From NCBI GenBank assembly GCA_002118135.1, contig BDIU01000089.1, positions 310,001 to 374,000 of the forward strand: a stretch of 64,000 nt of DNA, read 5' to 3'. The stretch's first letter is position 1. Each line of letters begins with the position of its first letter. A program made the position numbers and the translations under genes. Origin of the DNA: Trebouxia sp. TZW2008. Taxonomy: Eukaryota > Chlorophyta > Trebouxiophyceae > Trebouxiales > Trebouxiaceae. Below are positions 10,801-23,900 of the stretch, one piece after another. The notes under the pieces are model-generated. The model did no database searches, was not told where the DNA came from, and worked only from the letters and a program-made list of their open reading frames with translations.

Positions 10801-13800
10801 GATTGTCCTTACTTGTCTCTCTTGAGTAACAACAATTCGACATAAGGACATTTTTTTGGTAACCAAAGCAGTCATTACAAAGAGAGCTTACTGTATCAAC
10901 TGAACAGTGACCATTATCTACTAAACAGTGACCAGTGGACATGCCAGGCCATGTCAGGCGTAGCAGATGAGACAAGAATTGCTGAATGATGGCACCAGGT
11001 CAACGCCTTGGAGTGAGGAAACTTTCAGACACGCTTTCATTGATACATGTCTGGTATGATGCTCCACGTGACAACATATAGTTGCTGTACAGCTGAGGTA
11101 TTTCATTGAGTTCTCATGCTTCTGTGGCATTGGTGAATGAGATATTTCAATTGTACAGCAGCTAAAGGTGGAAACACGATGCATCATTCCAGACATGCAC
11201 GCATGAAGCAAATGTGGCTCACAATATCCTGCAGAATGCTCATGTCAAGCTCTGTGACATTGTGGCATCAGCTCCATGTCAACAATCAACACCACATGTG
11301 TACTGAATGATGAAGCTCTATGCCCTGACAAGTCCCAGCTATACCACCAGCCGCAGACCATTTCACCAGTGATAGTATTTGTGTTGATCGTAGTCACCAT
11401 TCACCAGGGCAGAGCCTGTGCAATCCAGAAAGGCCAAAGTCTGTACAGTTTCAAACGAGAAAGATACAGTTCAGACCATTGCTTCGAAGACAACATGAGA
11501 AGGACAAAGGCTGTACAGTGCCCAGTTGTGACAATCAGAAAGGCAAAGGCCAAACAGGGATGGCAGCAGGCCATTGCTTTGAAATGAAATTCAGGAAGGA
11601 CAGAGGCTGCACACTGCACTCCTCAGTATCATTGCATCAAGATCAACATCAGAAAGAACACAGTTGTAAAGTGTACATCAGTGCCTCAGCATAGAAAAGA
11701 CTGCACAATGAAGGTCAGCGTCTCAATATCAGAAAGAGCAAGGCTGTACAGCGGTGGCAGCAGGCCAGTGCGGCCTGACCAGGTGGCTTGACCCAGCTTC
11801 ACTGCTCCTAGCCCCATCCTCTGACCCCCCTGATCCCCCAGGACCCCCACAGAGGAGGGCAGTCACCCCTGCCTCTTCTTCATCAAATGTTGTGGTGGTC
11901 TGTTTGGCAACATCGCTGAAATGGGCCGCATTCAGGTTTGTGACTTGGGGCAGGGCTGGGGGCACTTGCCCTTGCAGCTGCTCCTTGGCTCTCCAGGCTG
12001 CTTGGATCTGCCCCTTCCACTCAAGCCAGATGGGCGACTCGGGACACAATCCCATCCCTATGGCCTGAAAAGATGTCAACTTCATGCCTGACATAGATCA
12101 CTTGCACGCACATCAAGCAACCAGCATGAACGTCAAACGAAGATTGCACTGACTTGCATGCAGTGATGCTGACAGTTGTAGTCCATGCAGCGTAAATATT
12201 GCAGTGGCCTTTCTATCCTAGCCAGGTTGGAGCAGAAGCCCACCCTATTGCCTGAAGCAAGGTCATCTTCATGCCTGACATGGATCACTTGCATGCACAT
12301 CAAGCAGTCAGTATGAGCACTGACAAATGAGGACTGCCAAAAACAGCATGCAGTGATGCAGCTCAGTGCACTCCATGTAATGAAAATTCTTGATGACCCT
12401 TTGCCTCTACGCAAATTGGAGCAAAATGCCATGGCCTGAAGTTATGCCAACTTCATGCCTGGCATGGGTCACCTGGACGCAATTCAAGCAGCCAGCATGA
12501 GCACGAACAAATGAGGATTGCAACAGATTGGATGCAGTGATGCTGACAGTTGTAGTACATGCAATGTGAATGTTGCAGTGGCCTTTCTACTCTAGCCAGA
12601 TTGGAGCAGACGCCCACCCTATGACCTGAAGTCAAGCCAACTTCATGCATGACATGCATCACTTGCACGCATATTGAGCAAATTCCAGCCAGCATGAACA
12701 TTTACATTCAGGAACAGCAACATATGCCATGCAGTGATGCAGACTGCTGCGATGCAGGCAGTGAAAAGATGCAGTATTGAGGCCATATGTATGCAAAGGA
12801 TTGCAGGTTCTGCAGGATGCTTTCTGTAACAAGGGCACACCTGAAGAGCTGCAGGCACCGAGCCTATTGCAAGCATCACCCGCCACCAGGGCATCTCTGT
12901 TCCAGCTATTGTCACAAAGGCTTCTTTGCCATCATATGGCAGTCCAATGGCAAAAGCCACCAGGATGCCGACGCACACAAACAGCTGCAAACCAGCAGCA
13001 CTATAATGAGTGCTTGTTCAACTTTGTGTTTGGGATGCACTCTACAGGTGAGAGACAAGCTGGTGTGCAGTGCAGTGGCAAACATCACATGAGCATGGGC
13101 TTAGTATGCATGTGCAGCCGGAGGCTGCCTCAGAGCCATAAGTATTTGGACTTACTTTTGGATTGGCTTGATGCAATGTCCAGGCTGATGGCAAGAGCGT
13201 TTGCAGCGCAGTGAGTGGCAAACTCGACGTCAAGATGGCAAGGCTGGGTATGCTCATGCAGCAGAATGCTGCAACTCCGTGCACTCTTGTTTTGCTAAGA
13301 TGAAATGTCAGCAACTGAGTTCCAAATGCTTTGCAATTCAATTTGATGGCCACTTGATGTGCAGCACAGCAACATGTCAAGGGGCACTTGGATGCAAGCT
13401 CCCAGCGGTATGCTGTTCAACCTAATGGGAATGCAGCACAGCAGTGCATCACAGGTTGCAAGCATGTTGTGGCTAGGCATATACGTGTGCCAAAAGTCTG
13501 CATCAGGACGACTGATGTCAGGCTGATGTCAGCACCTGACTGCTATGCTGTTCAATTTTAAGGGCAAGCTGGTCACATTATGGGGTTGGAGACTGACGAC
13601 ACTTATGCAGCAGACGACTGCACTGGGGGAATAGCTGTCAAGATGGTGCCAGCACCTGATTGAAAGTTCCTAACGCCCCGCGAATCGGTGTGGGAGCAAT
13701 CTCGACAAGGTAGCGGGGTACCACTAAGGAAGCTGTGCCGACACCTGAGCCTGCCAACAGCCTGCCTGCACTGCAGTCTGGCAGTATGAACACATGAGAG

Positions 13801-14686
13801 GGGGAAGTTGCAGCTTTGTTCGTGCAGTGCATAAAGCTCAAGACAGCAGCCTCGAATGTAGCTCCACGCACATCCTGGTTGCAACCACTCTTACAGCTTA
13901 AACAGGCCAGAGCTTGAAAGTGCTGGCTCACCATGGTGGTCGTTGGCTGGTCGACTGCAAGTTGCGCAGGTTGATAAGGCGTACCAAGCAACAATGCCCA
14001 GAACCCGAGCGTCCCAGCAGGGGCAGTGCAAGCCAAAAGGCTTCCGAAGAAGAGATAGAAGTTGTTGTACTGCAAAGTCTTGCGTGGTCCTATCGCGTCT
14101 GCAACTTGACCGGCGAAAAAGCCTCCTGCGGCTGCGCCGACTAGGAGGATTGATGTCATGACTGCTCCTCCCCTAGCTTCTGTGACTCCGACATCCTGGC
14201 TTACGTAGGCCAGGCAGGTGTTCAGGACCCCCTGTAGGAAGTGATCACGCGTGTAAGGCATTGCTGTGTACACTGCGTGGACAACTTCTCCAGTCCACTT
14301 ACCAAGTGGAACCCAAATTGAAACGATCCCAACCATGCACAGATGGCGGCAAACCACAAGCGCGCTGGGTATTTTGCGTTGGCCTCGTCCATCACGATCG
14401 TTCGCTTGCTGGTGAAGCTGCGGACTTATGGCGAGCTGCAGAGGCGTTGCTCCGTGCTACATCACGGCAAACTATTTGCCAACAGGCGCGTAAGCAGCAA
14501 TGAACGACAGGCTCTGCGCAACCTGCTGCAAACGCTATGGCTTCTGTTCATTGACCAGAAAGAGGAAGAAGAGGTACTCAACCCGAAACTATGTTTATGA
14601 CTAGCGACAAGAGTTTTGATTCCGGGTAACGAAAGAACCGCGATCATGGCTTCACTCAGAGTGAGAAGCGCTGCCACAGATTGCAT
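7846..14686 (-). CDS. pGlcT: Plastidic glucose transporter (MFS sugar porter, pGlcT type)
   Basis: Exons on the complement are 14686-14523 (probable transit peptide), 14417-14303, 14231-13985, 13765-13656, 12984-12841, 12064-11867, 9961-9821, 9296-9110 and 8195-7846. All phases agree and the model is 551 residues, the usual length for plastid glucose transporters. Family signs, in order, are TM1 LGSFQFGFHL, GRLLAGSGVGTASLVVPRYL, IRGALGTFNQ, CPESPIWLEWKG, LLQQASGINSITFYSSSV, SLMDRLGRR, a PWLYISEI-PERIKGRAAAL loop and the C-terminal VETKGRSL. The N-terminus is rich in Ser, Arg and Leu with few acidic residues, as expected for chloroplast import, but its donor (GTTGCG) is unusual and that exon is the least certain. 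The expected role is glucose exchange across the inner plastid envelope after starch breakdown. Intron 6 (11866-9962) carries exon copies and two MITEs. Confidence 0.88.
8690..9040. repeat. Downstream copies of the 3' end and donor of transporter exon 9296-9110
   Basis: On the minus strand the segment encoding VTSHAGMAVSLISISIAKFLP and its GTAAG donor is repeated at about 9040-8940, and in weaker form at 8780-8690 and near 8850. All lie 3' of the intact exon in the direction of transcription. The copies have lost the 5' part of the exon and carry frame-breaking changes. Confidence 0.75.
10018..10550. repeat. Upstream copies of the acceptor and 5' part of transporter exon 9961-9821
   Basis: Minus-strand copies of the acceptor plus the DDEELTGEGRWGDLLEQRYR segment lie at about 10085-10018 and 10208-10138, with a fourth around 10550-10260, all 5' of the intact exon in the transcript. 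Period is about 120 bp. The fourth copy is split by a MITE: gctatgcacctgTA continues after the element as TAccaccatg ... acctccccttgccc, which aligns with the other copies. Confidence 0.82.
10275..10465. mobile_element. 191-bp MITE with TA target-site duplication, inserted in an exon copy
   Basis: Terminal inverted repeats are CAGTAAATTCTC on the left and the complement of GAGAGTTTACTG (CAGTAAACTCTC) on the right, flanked by TA at 10273-10274 and 10466-10467. The interior has three tandem units of cgatgtaaggacaatct and no coding capacity. TA duplications and CAGT ends fit Tc1/mariner-superfamily elements of pogo/Tigger type; that placement is an inference. Confidence 0.85.
10676..10895. mobile_element. 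Second MITE of the same family
   Basis: It reads aactctctttgactgctttggctacc ... ttgtccttacat ... gtcagaatgcagtgattg ... ggtaaccaaagcagtcattacaaagagagcttactgta. The right end matches the 10275-10465 element nearly base for base; the left terminal CAGTA is eroded. Both lie in the same transporter intron. Confidence 0.75.
11420..11755. repeat. Degenerate tandem repeat of about 65 bp
   Basis: About six units share a cagaaaggmaaaggctgtacag core (near 11425, 11495, 11535, 11590, 11650 and 11735). They lie just downstream of transporter exon 12064-11867 in transcript direction. The rest of 10896-11866 shows no gene. Confidence 0.5.
12030..12720. repeat. 185-bp tandem repeats carrying the acceptor of transporter exon 12064-11867
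   Basis: The block ttcatgcctgacat.gatcacttgcacgcacatcaagcagccagcatgaac recurs at about 12087, 12267, 12452 and 12640. Each copy is preceded by a diverged version of the exon start (cctatggcctgaa; attgcctgaa; atggcctgaa; atgacctgaa). These are acceptor-plus-exon-start duplications lying upstream of the functional exon on the minus strand. Confidence 0.72.
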
Positions 14687-14959
14687 TTGCCAGACTCTCC
14701 ATATGCCGGCATGCTCCTGTTGGACGAATGGTGATCAAGCCTATCAATGATCGCTTGCAGCACCCAAGCGTCCACACATTGGAAGCGATGCCCCGGAGCT
14801 AATCAAGATGTCAGCAGAAAGCAACTTTTGCGACAGTCAGTCCGTGAGCTATTCTCACAGGGTTTACGATGCAGGTGAATGCTGATAGCTGAGGTTATCG
14901 CGGCTAATGAATGCGTATTGCAGATTAGGGGTGTGACTACTTTTGTGGCTTTTTTGCAG

Positions 14960-17900
14960 ATAGCTACGACTGGTGCATCGTTCCAGACACCGGCTACGAT
15001 GTCATCGTGCTGGCTGGCATCGCGGTCATCGTGGCATGTATCTGTCAGGGTAGATTGTCCAATCTCATGGTGCTTGTGGCAGGTATCTGCTTGACTGCTT
15101 CACATACTTGACATGCACCTATCCATCTCCTCCTGCTACAACTCAGCCCATATCTTGCAGGAGGCGTATTGCAAGGTCTCCTATTTCCATGGAACCTTGG
15201 GCGTCTGGGGAATTCTGTGGCTCTGTGGCTAAACATAGAGCCATATGAGCTCTTCTTCTATGTCTTCCTTCCCCCTTTGCTACTTGATGCTGCTGTCAAA
15301 CTTGACTTTTTTCTCTTTAAGAAGGTAATCTCATTGTATAATGCTTGCTCAACAGAACACAAGCCAGCAGACCCTCTCTCCCTCCTGCCTTGTTCTGGTG
15401 CTGACCCATGCAGTGTTGTGATCCTGACTGTTGCAAGGTTGTTGTTAGTGCAAGTGAAGCTTGCATGTCGTAAGGGTTGCATGAAAGCGGGTAACTGCTT
15501 TACCAGGCTTTGTATTTGGACAGGGCATTCTGACTGCAGGTGGCAGTCCATTGCATTGCATTGGCGTTTCTGGTAGTGGCAGGGAGCTGTGCTCTGCTTA
15601 TCCCGGTCATGCTGTACATCTTCCAGCTCCACAAGCATGGTTGGCAGTGGCCGCATGCCGCCCTTTTTGGGTCTATGCTTGCCAGCACAGACGCTGTGGC
15701 AATTGTAGCCACCATGAAGTCAAGTGAGTGCATCACTGTCATCATCATTGACTTTGATCATGCAATATCATAATCTGTTAAATGCTTGCCAATGAGGTTG
15801 CGTGACCCTGCCAGGTCACTTTAGACAAGTGTTTTATCTGGCAGTCAAGCAAGCATCTGGGCTTTGAAACAGCTGAGGCTCTTGCTGCAACTGCCATTGC
15901 ATGCAGAAATATGATGCTGCAGCGCATGCGTTTGCTCTGATCTTTGATGTGATGCTGGACATGCAGCACTAGCTATGCATCAAGGCAAGCTTGCTGTCAC
16001 TGTTTGACACCAGCCATGCATGTCACTCAACTTGCCCTGTCAACCCTGCTGGGCGCAGCAAGTCAACCTTGTGAGCCTTGTCTGAATCCAGACTAGCACC
16101 TATTTATCCGACGCTTTTGCTAAACCAGCTGACTTATACAAACTTGCCTGCAGGCGGCGGCCCTCACCACTTGTCAGTCCTGTTGGAAGGAGAGTCCCTG
16201 TTGAACGATGCCACTTCAATCACGCTGTTTCTGGTCTTCCTGAAAGAGGTGCAGGGACTGCAGTCCCAGGCCAACCCACCCAAAGTGGGGGCCCACGAGT
16301 TTGGGTCCATTGTTGCCAGCATCATATGGCTGTCTGTAGGTGCTGCTCTGGCCTCTTGTTGTGTATCAAAGCAGAAAAGCCTGTGATGTCACACTTTCAT
16401 TATGTCATGCTTGCTGCTGCAAATGGGCGTTTTGCAGACGCCACCATTTGCTTTGCCGTCAGCGGTGTACCCAGCAGACAGTATGGAACTTGAAGAGCCA
16501 GACTGCAGGATCACTCAGTAGAATGCAAGACCATTCAGGGAACAGTGCATTTTTGTCAGTGGTTGGTTTGACTGGCAGCCTCACAGCTCATTGTAGCACA
16601 GCACAGCACAGCACAGCACAGCACAGCAGTCTTGACGCCGAGCATAGCACAGTGCAGTGTGAGAAGAGCACACAGCATAGCACAGCACCAAATGGCACTT
16701 TATGCAGGTGGCATGCTGATTGGTTTTGGGTTTGGAGTGGCTGTGCGGTGGCTGCTGCGCTGGATGCGGCAGAGGGACGCAGGCAGAGACCAACAGATCT
16801 GCCTCACCCTGGCAGTTGCATACTTATCCTTCTACGTGGCCAACAGCCCAGCAGAGGTGTCAGGTATCCGTTTTACCCTTCTGCCGCCAAGCTTGGTGAC
16901 TTGTAGAGTGTGGACAAAGTGTGTACAGCACAAGAAGAGGCAAAATGCTTCATCAACAGCAATCCAAGCTGAGTCCAACGCTGCAATAGGTGCAGCTGCA
17001 TTTCCTCATCTGTTGTATAGCTCAAGATGCATGCCCATGGCGATTGTGTTCCCACAGGCAACAGCTCAGCTGTAGACGGCTTGGTAGATGGCTGGTACAG
17101 TAGGATGCTGATAAAAACGGTTGCTGGTGCTCAGTGCTGAGGAGTATGGGCCTTGCTGGCCGAACTTTGCAGCAAGCATGCAGTGTGCAGCAGAATGGGT
17201 TGACATTATGCTTACAGCTTACCAGTACATCAGATGCAGGCAGCCTGTATAGAAGACATTTACACGTATGTCTGCTAATGTGAGACTCAGGATGTCAGAA
17301 GATGTTCCAGATGCAACAGGAGTGTCTGACCTGACGTTTGCAACACACATCTTGGCCAGATAACAGTCAGAGGAGATACCAAGCTCTTTGTCACGCTATG
17401 CAGGAGTGATTGCTGTGGTGACGTATGGCTTGTACGGCGCATATACCACAACTTGGGACATGGACGTGCACATTCTGGAGTCGGGGGCCTTTGACTCCTT
17501 CTATGAGTCACTCGCGTTCTTGGTCAATGGCATCATCTTTTTCTACTCTGGCGTGTCATGTATCAATTTTGTTGTCAGGTATGCATTGTTGGCAAGTTCC
17601 TGGTTTTGCGCTGTTTGCATGTGAGATCAGCCATTTTGCTTGTGCACACACAGACTGCATGGGTGAAGCCTCATGTATGCAAGGTTTTTTGCCTGCTGTT
17701 TTTTGCCTGCTGTACAGCTCGCATTGTCAAGCAAAGTGCCTATCTTGGCCAGCACAATGTTGTCACAGACTGACTTGTCTTTGTGAAATGCTGCAAATGG
17801 AGGACAACTGTGAACATCTGAACAGTTCTTGTTATGTTTTGCTTGCTTGCTGTTGTTCATAGCGGCTGGTGCAGGTCTACTCATAAAGATAAAGTTAGTG

Positions 17901-20900
17901 ATATCAACAGTAATAATGGTTACACTTTCCAGCAAGAGTGCTAGGTGTGTGTGCAGATCTACTGAGGATTTGTACTTGAACTCACCAATATCAGAAGCTG
18001 CAGCTGCGCTGTGGCGCCTGCCCCTCATCTACATCATCTTCAATGGCATCAGATTCATTGTCATATTTGCTCTGAGGCCCCTGTTCAAGCTTTTCCACAG
18101 GTATGGCACACAGATTTTGCCTTCTGCAAAGCAGTCACATCATGTGTGCATCACGTGAGCGTGCATATCTGCATTTGCATAGCTTCGTTACTACATGCAG
18201 CACACTGGTCTGAACTCGTTCTGACATAGTCTGCATGATACTTGTGACAATAAACACAGGTTGAATGATTGATCAATCAATCTGTTGAAACCAGCTCGTG
18301 CCCTATGCAACATGCTTGCTCACAAAAATGTGCACTCCACAATTGTTTCTATCCCACACGTAAACTAACAACTGCATGCATGCAATTGTTAGATTGTTCA
18401 AGCTTGCATCAGAGGCATTGAACGTCCTGCTTAGCTGCATCGGCAACTTCTGAAAGCCTGCAACAGCAATAAGCAACTGGCTTGACACAAGCATGGCAGT
18501 TGATGCCACCGGCTGCTTGCTCACAGCGTTCGTGTCTTGTACACAGGGATCTCTCCACAAGGGAAGTAGTCTTTGCCTCCATAGCAGGTCTAAGAGGCTC
18601 TGTCAGTCTCATCATGGCTCAGGCATTTGTGACTGAAAGCACCACAGCCACACCAGATGCACGGGTCAGAACTTCTTCCTTACTCTTCCTGCTTGCTGTC
18701 ATTAATGCCTCAAGGTGATGTGCTGGATGTCATTGTCAGATTGCAATCCATCAGCACTTATATGGCATGACCACTGCATTCTATGCTGACCTTGTCAAAT
18801 GGCTCCTTGTGGTGTGCTGCTGCTGTGACAACCGGCATGTCGCTGTCACTCTTCCTGTGTCATTGCACAGATTGTGCACACAGACAGAAACGCAAAACTG
18901 CTTGCGAGCTTTCAAGTTTTTTTCTGAGTCAAGCTTAACATATCTTGAAGTGTCAACATCACCAGTGCTGGTCTCCTAGCCAGACAATCTGTCTGCGCAC
19001 CATTGTGAGCATGGCACAACAAAATGTCTTGGCATCATTCCACTCATGGTGTGCCAGTCTGACAGTTTGCTTGCATGTGCAGATGATCAAGGCGGAGCTG
19101 GTGTTGTGGGTTGCAGGCTTTGTGCTGCTTTCCCTCATTGTCAACGCTCCGTTGCTGCCCTGGATCATGCGCATTACCCATCTTAATATAGGTAGCCACC
19201 ATACCACATACAGCAGTTTTTGAAAATACGGGGCTTTGTTGAAATGCATCTGCTTTTGAATCCCTTGCGTTGAGCATCGCCTTGCAAGTACACGCGGCCG
19301 CTATGTGCAATCACATGTAAACCTGATAAATCAGCAAGTTGGGCAGCTTTTGGGATTAAGGCACTTGAAGCACATATTCAGTCAATCCCGCAATCAAGGC
19401 AAGTGTTGGTCAGTGAGTAAAGCATTGCTGATACATCTGTAGTCATCAAACACACCAAGATTGATGTGGCATGAGCGTCCATTTGACTTAGCAGCATGCC
19501 ATGGCTGTGAATGCAGTGCCAGAGGGCAAGGTGCGCATGCGGCGCAAGGCAGTGGCAGCCTTGGGTGCCCACAAGCAGGAGGGCCTGCATCAGCTCAAAG
19601 ATGACCCTGACGAGATGCTCAGAGGTGATTGGTCATCATCTTTGTCATGTCTGCTTGTGATGGTCTGGTCCTCAGAGAGAGAGAGAGAGAGTAGTTTTAT
19701 ATGCTTTAGCCAGCCAACAAGGCTGATCACATGTGCCACACTGTGGCAATGACTATATGTCCATAAAATTCAGGCAGTCTATGACATAGTGAAACACCCC
19801 CAAATGATCATGTTGCGCAAAAAAGCACGCATGTTATAACCGCAGCCCTCAAACAAACCAGTACAGGGTACTTAGCCCGCACCCCAGCCAATGCTCCAGA
19901 AGTGTCCTGCACCAGCTCAAAGTTGATCCTGACGAGATGCTCAGAGGTAACCTGTCGGCATCTTTGTCATGTCTGTTTGGGATGATCTGGTCAGTGGTAT
20001 CCTGCACCAGCTCAAAGCTGCTTCCAATAAGTTGCTCAGAGGTGTCCTGCACCAGCTCAAAGATGACCCCAATAAGATGCTCGAAGGTGACCTGCCAGTA
20101 TCTTCTGCATATCTGGTAATGGTACTCTGGCCAGAGGTGTCCTGCACCAGCTCAAAGCTGATTCTGATGAGATGCTCAGAGAAAACCTGCCAGTATCTTT
20201 TTCATGTTTGCTTGTGAGATTCTGGTCAGAGATCTCTTGCACAAACTCAAAGATGACCCTGACAAGATGCTCAGTGGTAGTTTGCTTGCAATGCTGTCGT
20301 GTCTGCTAAGAGTCGTCTGGTCATCAGAGATGTGCTGCTCCAGCTGGAAAAATGACCCTGACAAGATGCTCAGAAGTAATTGGTCGTCATGGTTATCATG
20401 TCTGGCAGATGCGATATGACATGACTGTGCCAGGACTATGTTTGCAGCGGCCTGTAATGAGACAGCTCTGATTTGGGCAAGTTCAAATTGCAACTTGGAA
20501 AGCCGTGAATGGCATCTGCAGCAATGTCATGCGGTGTCAACACTGGCATCTTGCTTGTGACAAGCACCGATGTTGAGCCATTATTCATTGTCGGATTGTT
20601 ACATCAAACACCGCATGTTGCGTCTGGACAAGGCAACGATGCTGAGCTCACAACAGAAGCAGACATCACCTGAATGAGCTGTTCTTTCTGCAAATCCCTT
20701 GGCCAGCTGGCCTACATGCACTTTGTAGCATTTGCTTATTTGAAATATCTTGACTCCTTTCATCTAGGCTTCACATTGTGTTCAGGCGTGGATTGGAGCT
20801 TGGTGGCTGAGCATGTGAATATGGACAATGCCTACAATGAGTTCCTGGATTCTGAGGCGGCAAAGGCACAGCAGCCCAGCTGGTGGGACTCCATCAAGGG

Positions 20901-23900
20901 CTGCCTGGGGCACTGCAAGGGCAGGGCAGGGGGCAGGTCTGCAGCCGCCACCCCTGGCACTGCCACGCCCCACAGCCATGGTCGTGCATCAGGTATGATT
21001 TGTGTTCAAGGGTGTCCTGCATGATCTAGGCTTATTGCGCATCATCTGTCGGTGCCAACGACGCCTTCATGTTTTAGCAGCATCTGAGCATGATCCAAGT
21101 TGCCCTAAGCATACCATACAAATGCTCCAACGAGTGTCACGCTGTAGAAAGGTGCTTGGCAGTCTGTACAAGCACATTTTGTCATGTTGCAATGTAGACA
21201 CACTACGTATGATCACATCATGATAAGTGTCAACTGCCAGCTTGTGCCTTAGTCGGTGTCCATCATGTGTGATGAGACCGTGGACGATTTGTCGACGTGG
21301 GTCTGTATTTGTGACAGGTGCAGCACACGAAACCAATTCTCACTGGAGCACAGCCCCAGGCAGCACAGCTGTCAGCTCTGCAGACCTGGCCAGTGTTGGC
21401 ATCTTGACATGCATCAGTAGCTGTCTGCAAGAAATTCAAGCTAGTTCTTATCCTGTGTCTGTCTGTGTGACAGGTGCTGCATACGATGCCAATGCATATT
21501 GGACCAAAGCTCCTGGCAGCACAGCTGGCAGCTCTGCAGATATGGCCAGTGACAGCAGCCTCAGCAGCCTCACACACACTCATAGCAGTGGCAGCAGCAG
21601 CAGCAGCAGCCAGCATAGTTCAAATGGGTCGTCTCCAAACGGCTCATTACAAGCAACAGCAGGGAATGTGGATCAAGCTGCAGAACTTGCAGCAGTAAGT
21701 GCTGAAGCAGAAGCTGCGCTGGAAGTTGGCATGTTTGACGAGCTACCATACTTGCCAGCCACAGCAGTTGTAGAGGCAGCGGATGAGTCGATGATTGAGT
21801 CATCAGCAGCAGCCCCAAGTGCAGTGGAAGCTGTCCAGGCTGGCATTGATAATCTTGCATCAGCAGTGAAGGGTATTTTCGGGATGGATCAGGGCAGTAG
21901 CCCTGAGCCAGGGCTGCTAGAGGTGGCTGTGGTGGCTGATGGCAGCACAAACCCTACAGCCCAGGCGGCGGCTGATGCAACCCTTAAGGACAAGGCGCAA
22001 GATTTGGCTGTGCTGACGAGGCAGAAGAGCAGAAGTGACAAGCGTCCTAGGCTGTTGCTGCTGCCAAATGGGCTGTTTACAGCAATCCCACCAACACAAG
22101 CAATGGCTCTGCAGCTAGACAACAAGCAGGCCATTGCAGACGGTTTGAAAACAGCACCAACAGCTGTCATGCTGACTACGCCACCTCAAAAGGCAGCTGC
22201 ACCTGCAGATGCTGCAGCAGCTGCCGTGCCCGTCAAGTCTGGCCGCAAAGCTGATGAGCCATCCGTGAGATTTGCGGCTGCAGCTGAAGCTGATGAGTCG
22301 TCCTTTGTCAGCAGTGCAGGCATGAGGCGGGCAAGCGTGACATCTAAGGGAAGTGAAAGCAGCTTTGTGGCACCAGCCAAGAGATCCAAGTCCTTCTCTG
22401 CAGGCATGCAGGCGCCAAACAGCACAGCCAAAAGCAGTACGGGTTTGAATGCAGCTGTGCCCAATAGGCAGCAGCCTTTTCACCAGGCAGCCAAAACTCA
22501 GATCTCACAACATGTGGAGCGATCTGCTGCATCTGCTGCAGTCCACATGTCAGCAGGTACATTACTGTAATGTTGCTTGCTGCTTGGACCTGGTTCCTAC
22601 CATGCGTGGTGCATCACAGAGTCTCAGCCTGAAAATCAAGTACAGTGCTAAGTTGCACACCAGTAAGTGTGCATCCTACAGCTTGCACAAAGCTGTTCAC
22701 AGCCCATGTTGTACTGACTCATGCATATTTGGCAGCTCTATGCCATATGTTTGTCAATCCCTGGTGATGGATGCGTGCTTGCGTTTCAGGCAGTGTCGCA
22801 ACTCAGCTGTTGGATCAGCTGAAGGGCGTCAGGTCAGGGCAGGGCAGTCAGCATGATCTAGCTCCAGGGTCACCCACCCATCACCACCCTAGGGTCTTAG
22901 CCCATGCAGAGACTGATGCAACGCCTGTCCAGCATGTATGTATTCACTGGTCCATTTCTCCATGCTTGTAAGCGCGTGTCTGAAGTGTGTGCACATCATA
23001 CGGCTGACCAGTGACATCAGCAGTCAGTCTCTATTGCGACCGGGTTCTGTTGAAGTGCTTGGATGCAAGGTCTGGGCTGCAACTTGTCTGGAGTCTGTAT
23101 GCTTGCAATCTGGTCGCAACTGCTCTGCTTGAACTGGCAGAAAGCATTCACTTTTTATAAGAAAAGAAAGCAAAGCCTTGCATCTTCAAACTTCACAAAA
23201 TCATAAATTTCTCGTAAAGTCTTGAAATGCGTTTCGGCCCCTGTCCTCTTATTTGAGTTTTCTGCTTGTTGCTGGTACAAGGCAGCCCATGATGATCTGC
23301 ACTCAGCAAGGCTCCTGTTATGGTGCCTATCAGCGTAAACTTTTCTGTTTCTGATTGCTCTAAATGAGCTGACTCCAACTGATGGTTGAGAAGCAAATGC
23401 TGCACTGTGCTGCACTGAGTGGGACCAGAGTGTTGCGCAGACCCCAGGCAGTCATCACGGGGCAGAGGCTGATGAGCTGGCAATCGCATCATCTGTGCTG
23501 TGCTGTGCTGCACTGTGCTAAGCTGTGCTGAGGCAAGGGTGTTGTGCAGAGTCCAGGCAGTCATCATGGCTCAGAGGCTGATGAGCTGGCAGTGGCAGAC
23601 ATGCGGGTGCGCCTGCTGGCCGGCCTGAAGCGTTACCTCCATGGCAAACGCCTCAATGGCCTGCTGTCCAGTGAGGTACAGTACTTGTGAAATTGCCACC
23701 CTGCTGTGCTTGTGCAAAAGGCTGACATTGCAATTGTCACATCTGTGCCTATGCTGTGGAGATACCATGATTGACTTGCATGCCTTTCTCACGCTGCCAG
23801 AGTAACAGTCCAGAGTCTTCATGAGTTCCCCCACTGCCTAGTTGAGGAATGTATATATGGCCTCAAGCGCTACCTCCATGGCAACCACCTCAACAGCCTG

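Noticed and set aside
19900..20375. CRISPR-like array (regular repeats with short spacers)
   Set aside because: Repeats are diverged exon ends with splice donors in a eukaryotic intron, spacers are intron sequence, and no cas genes exist.
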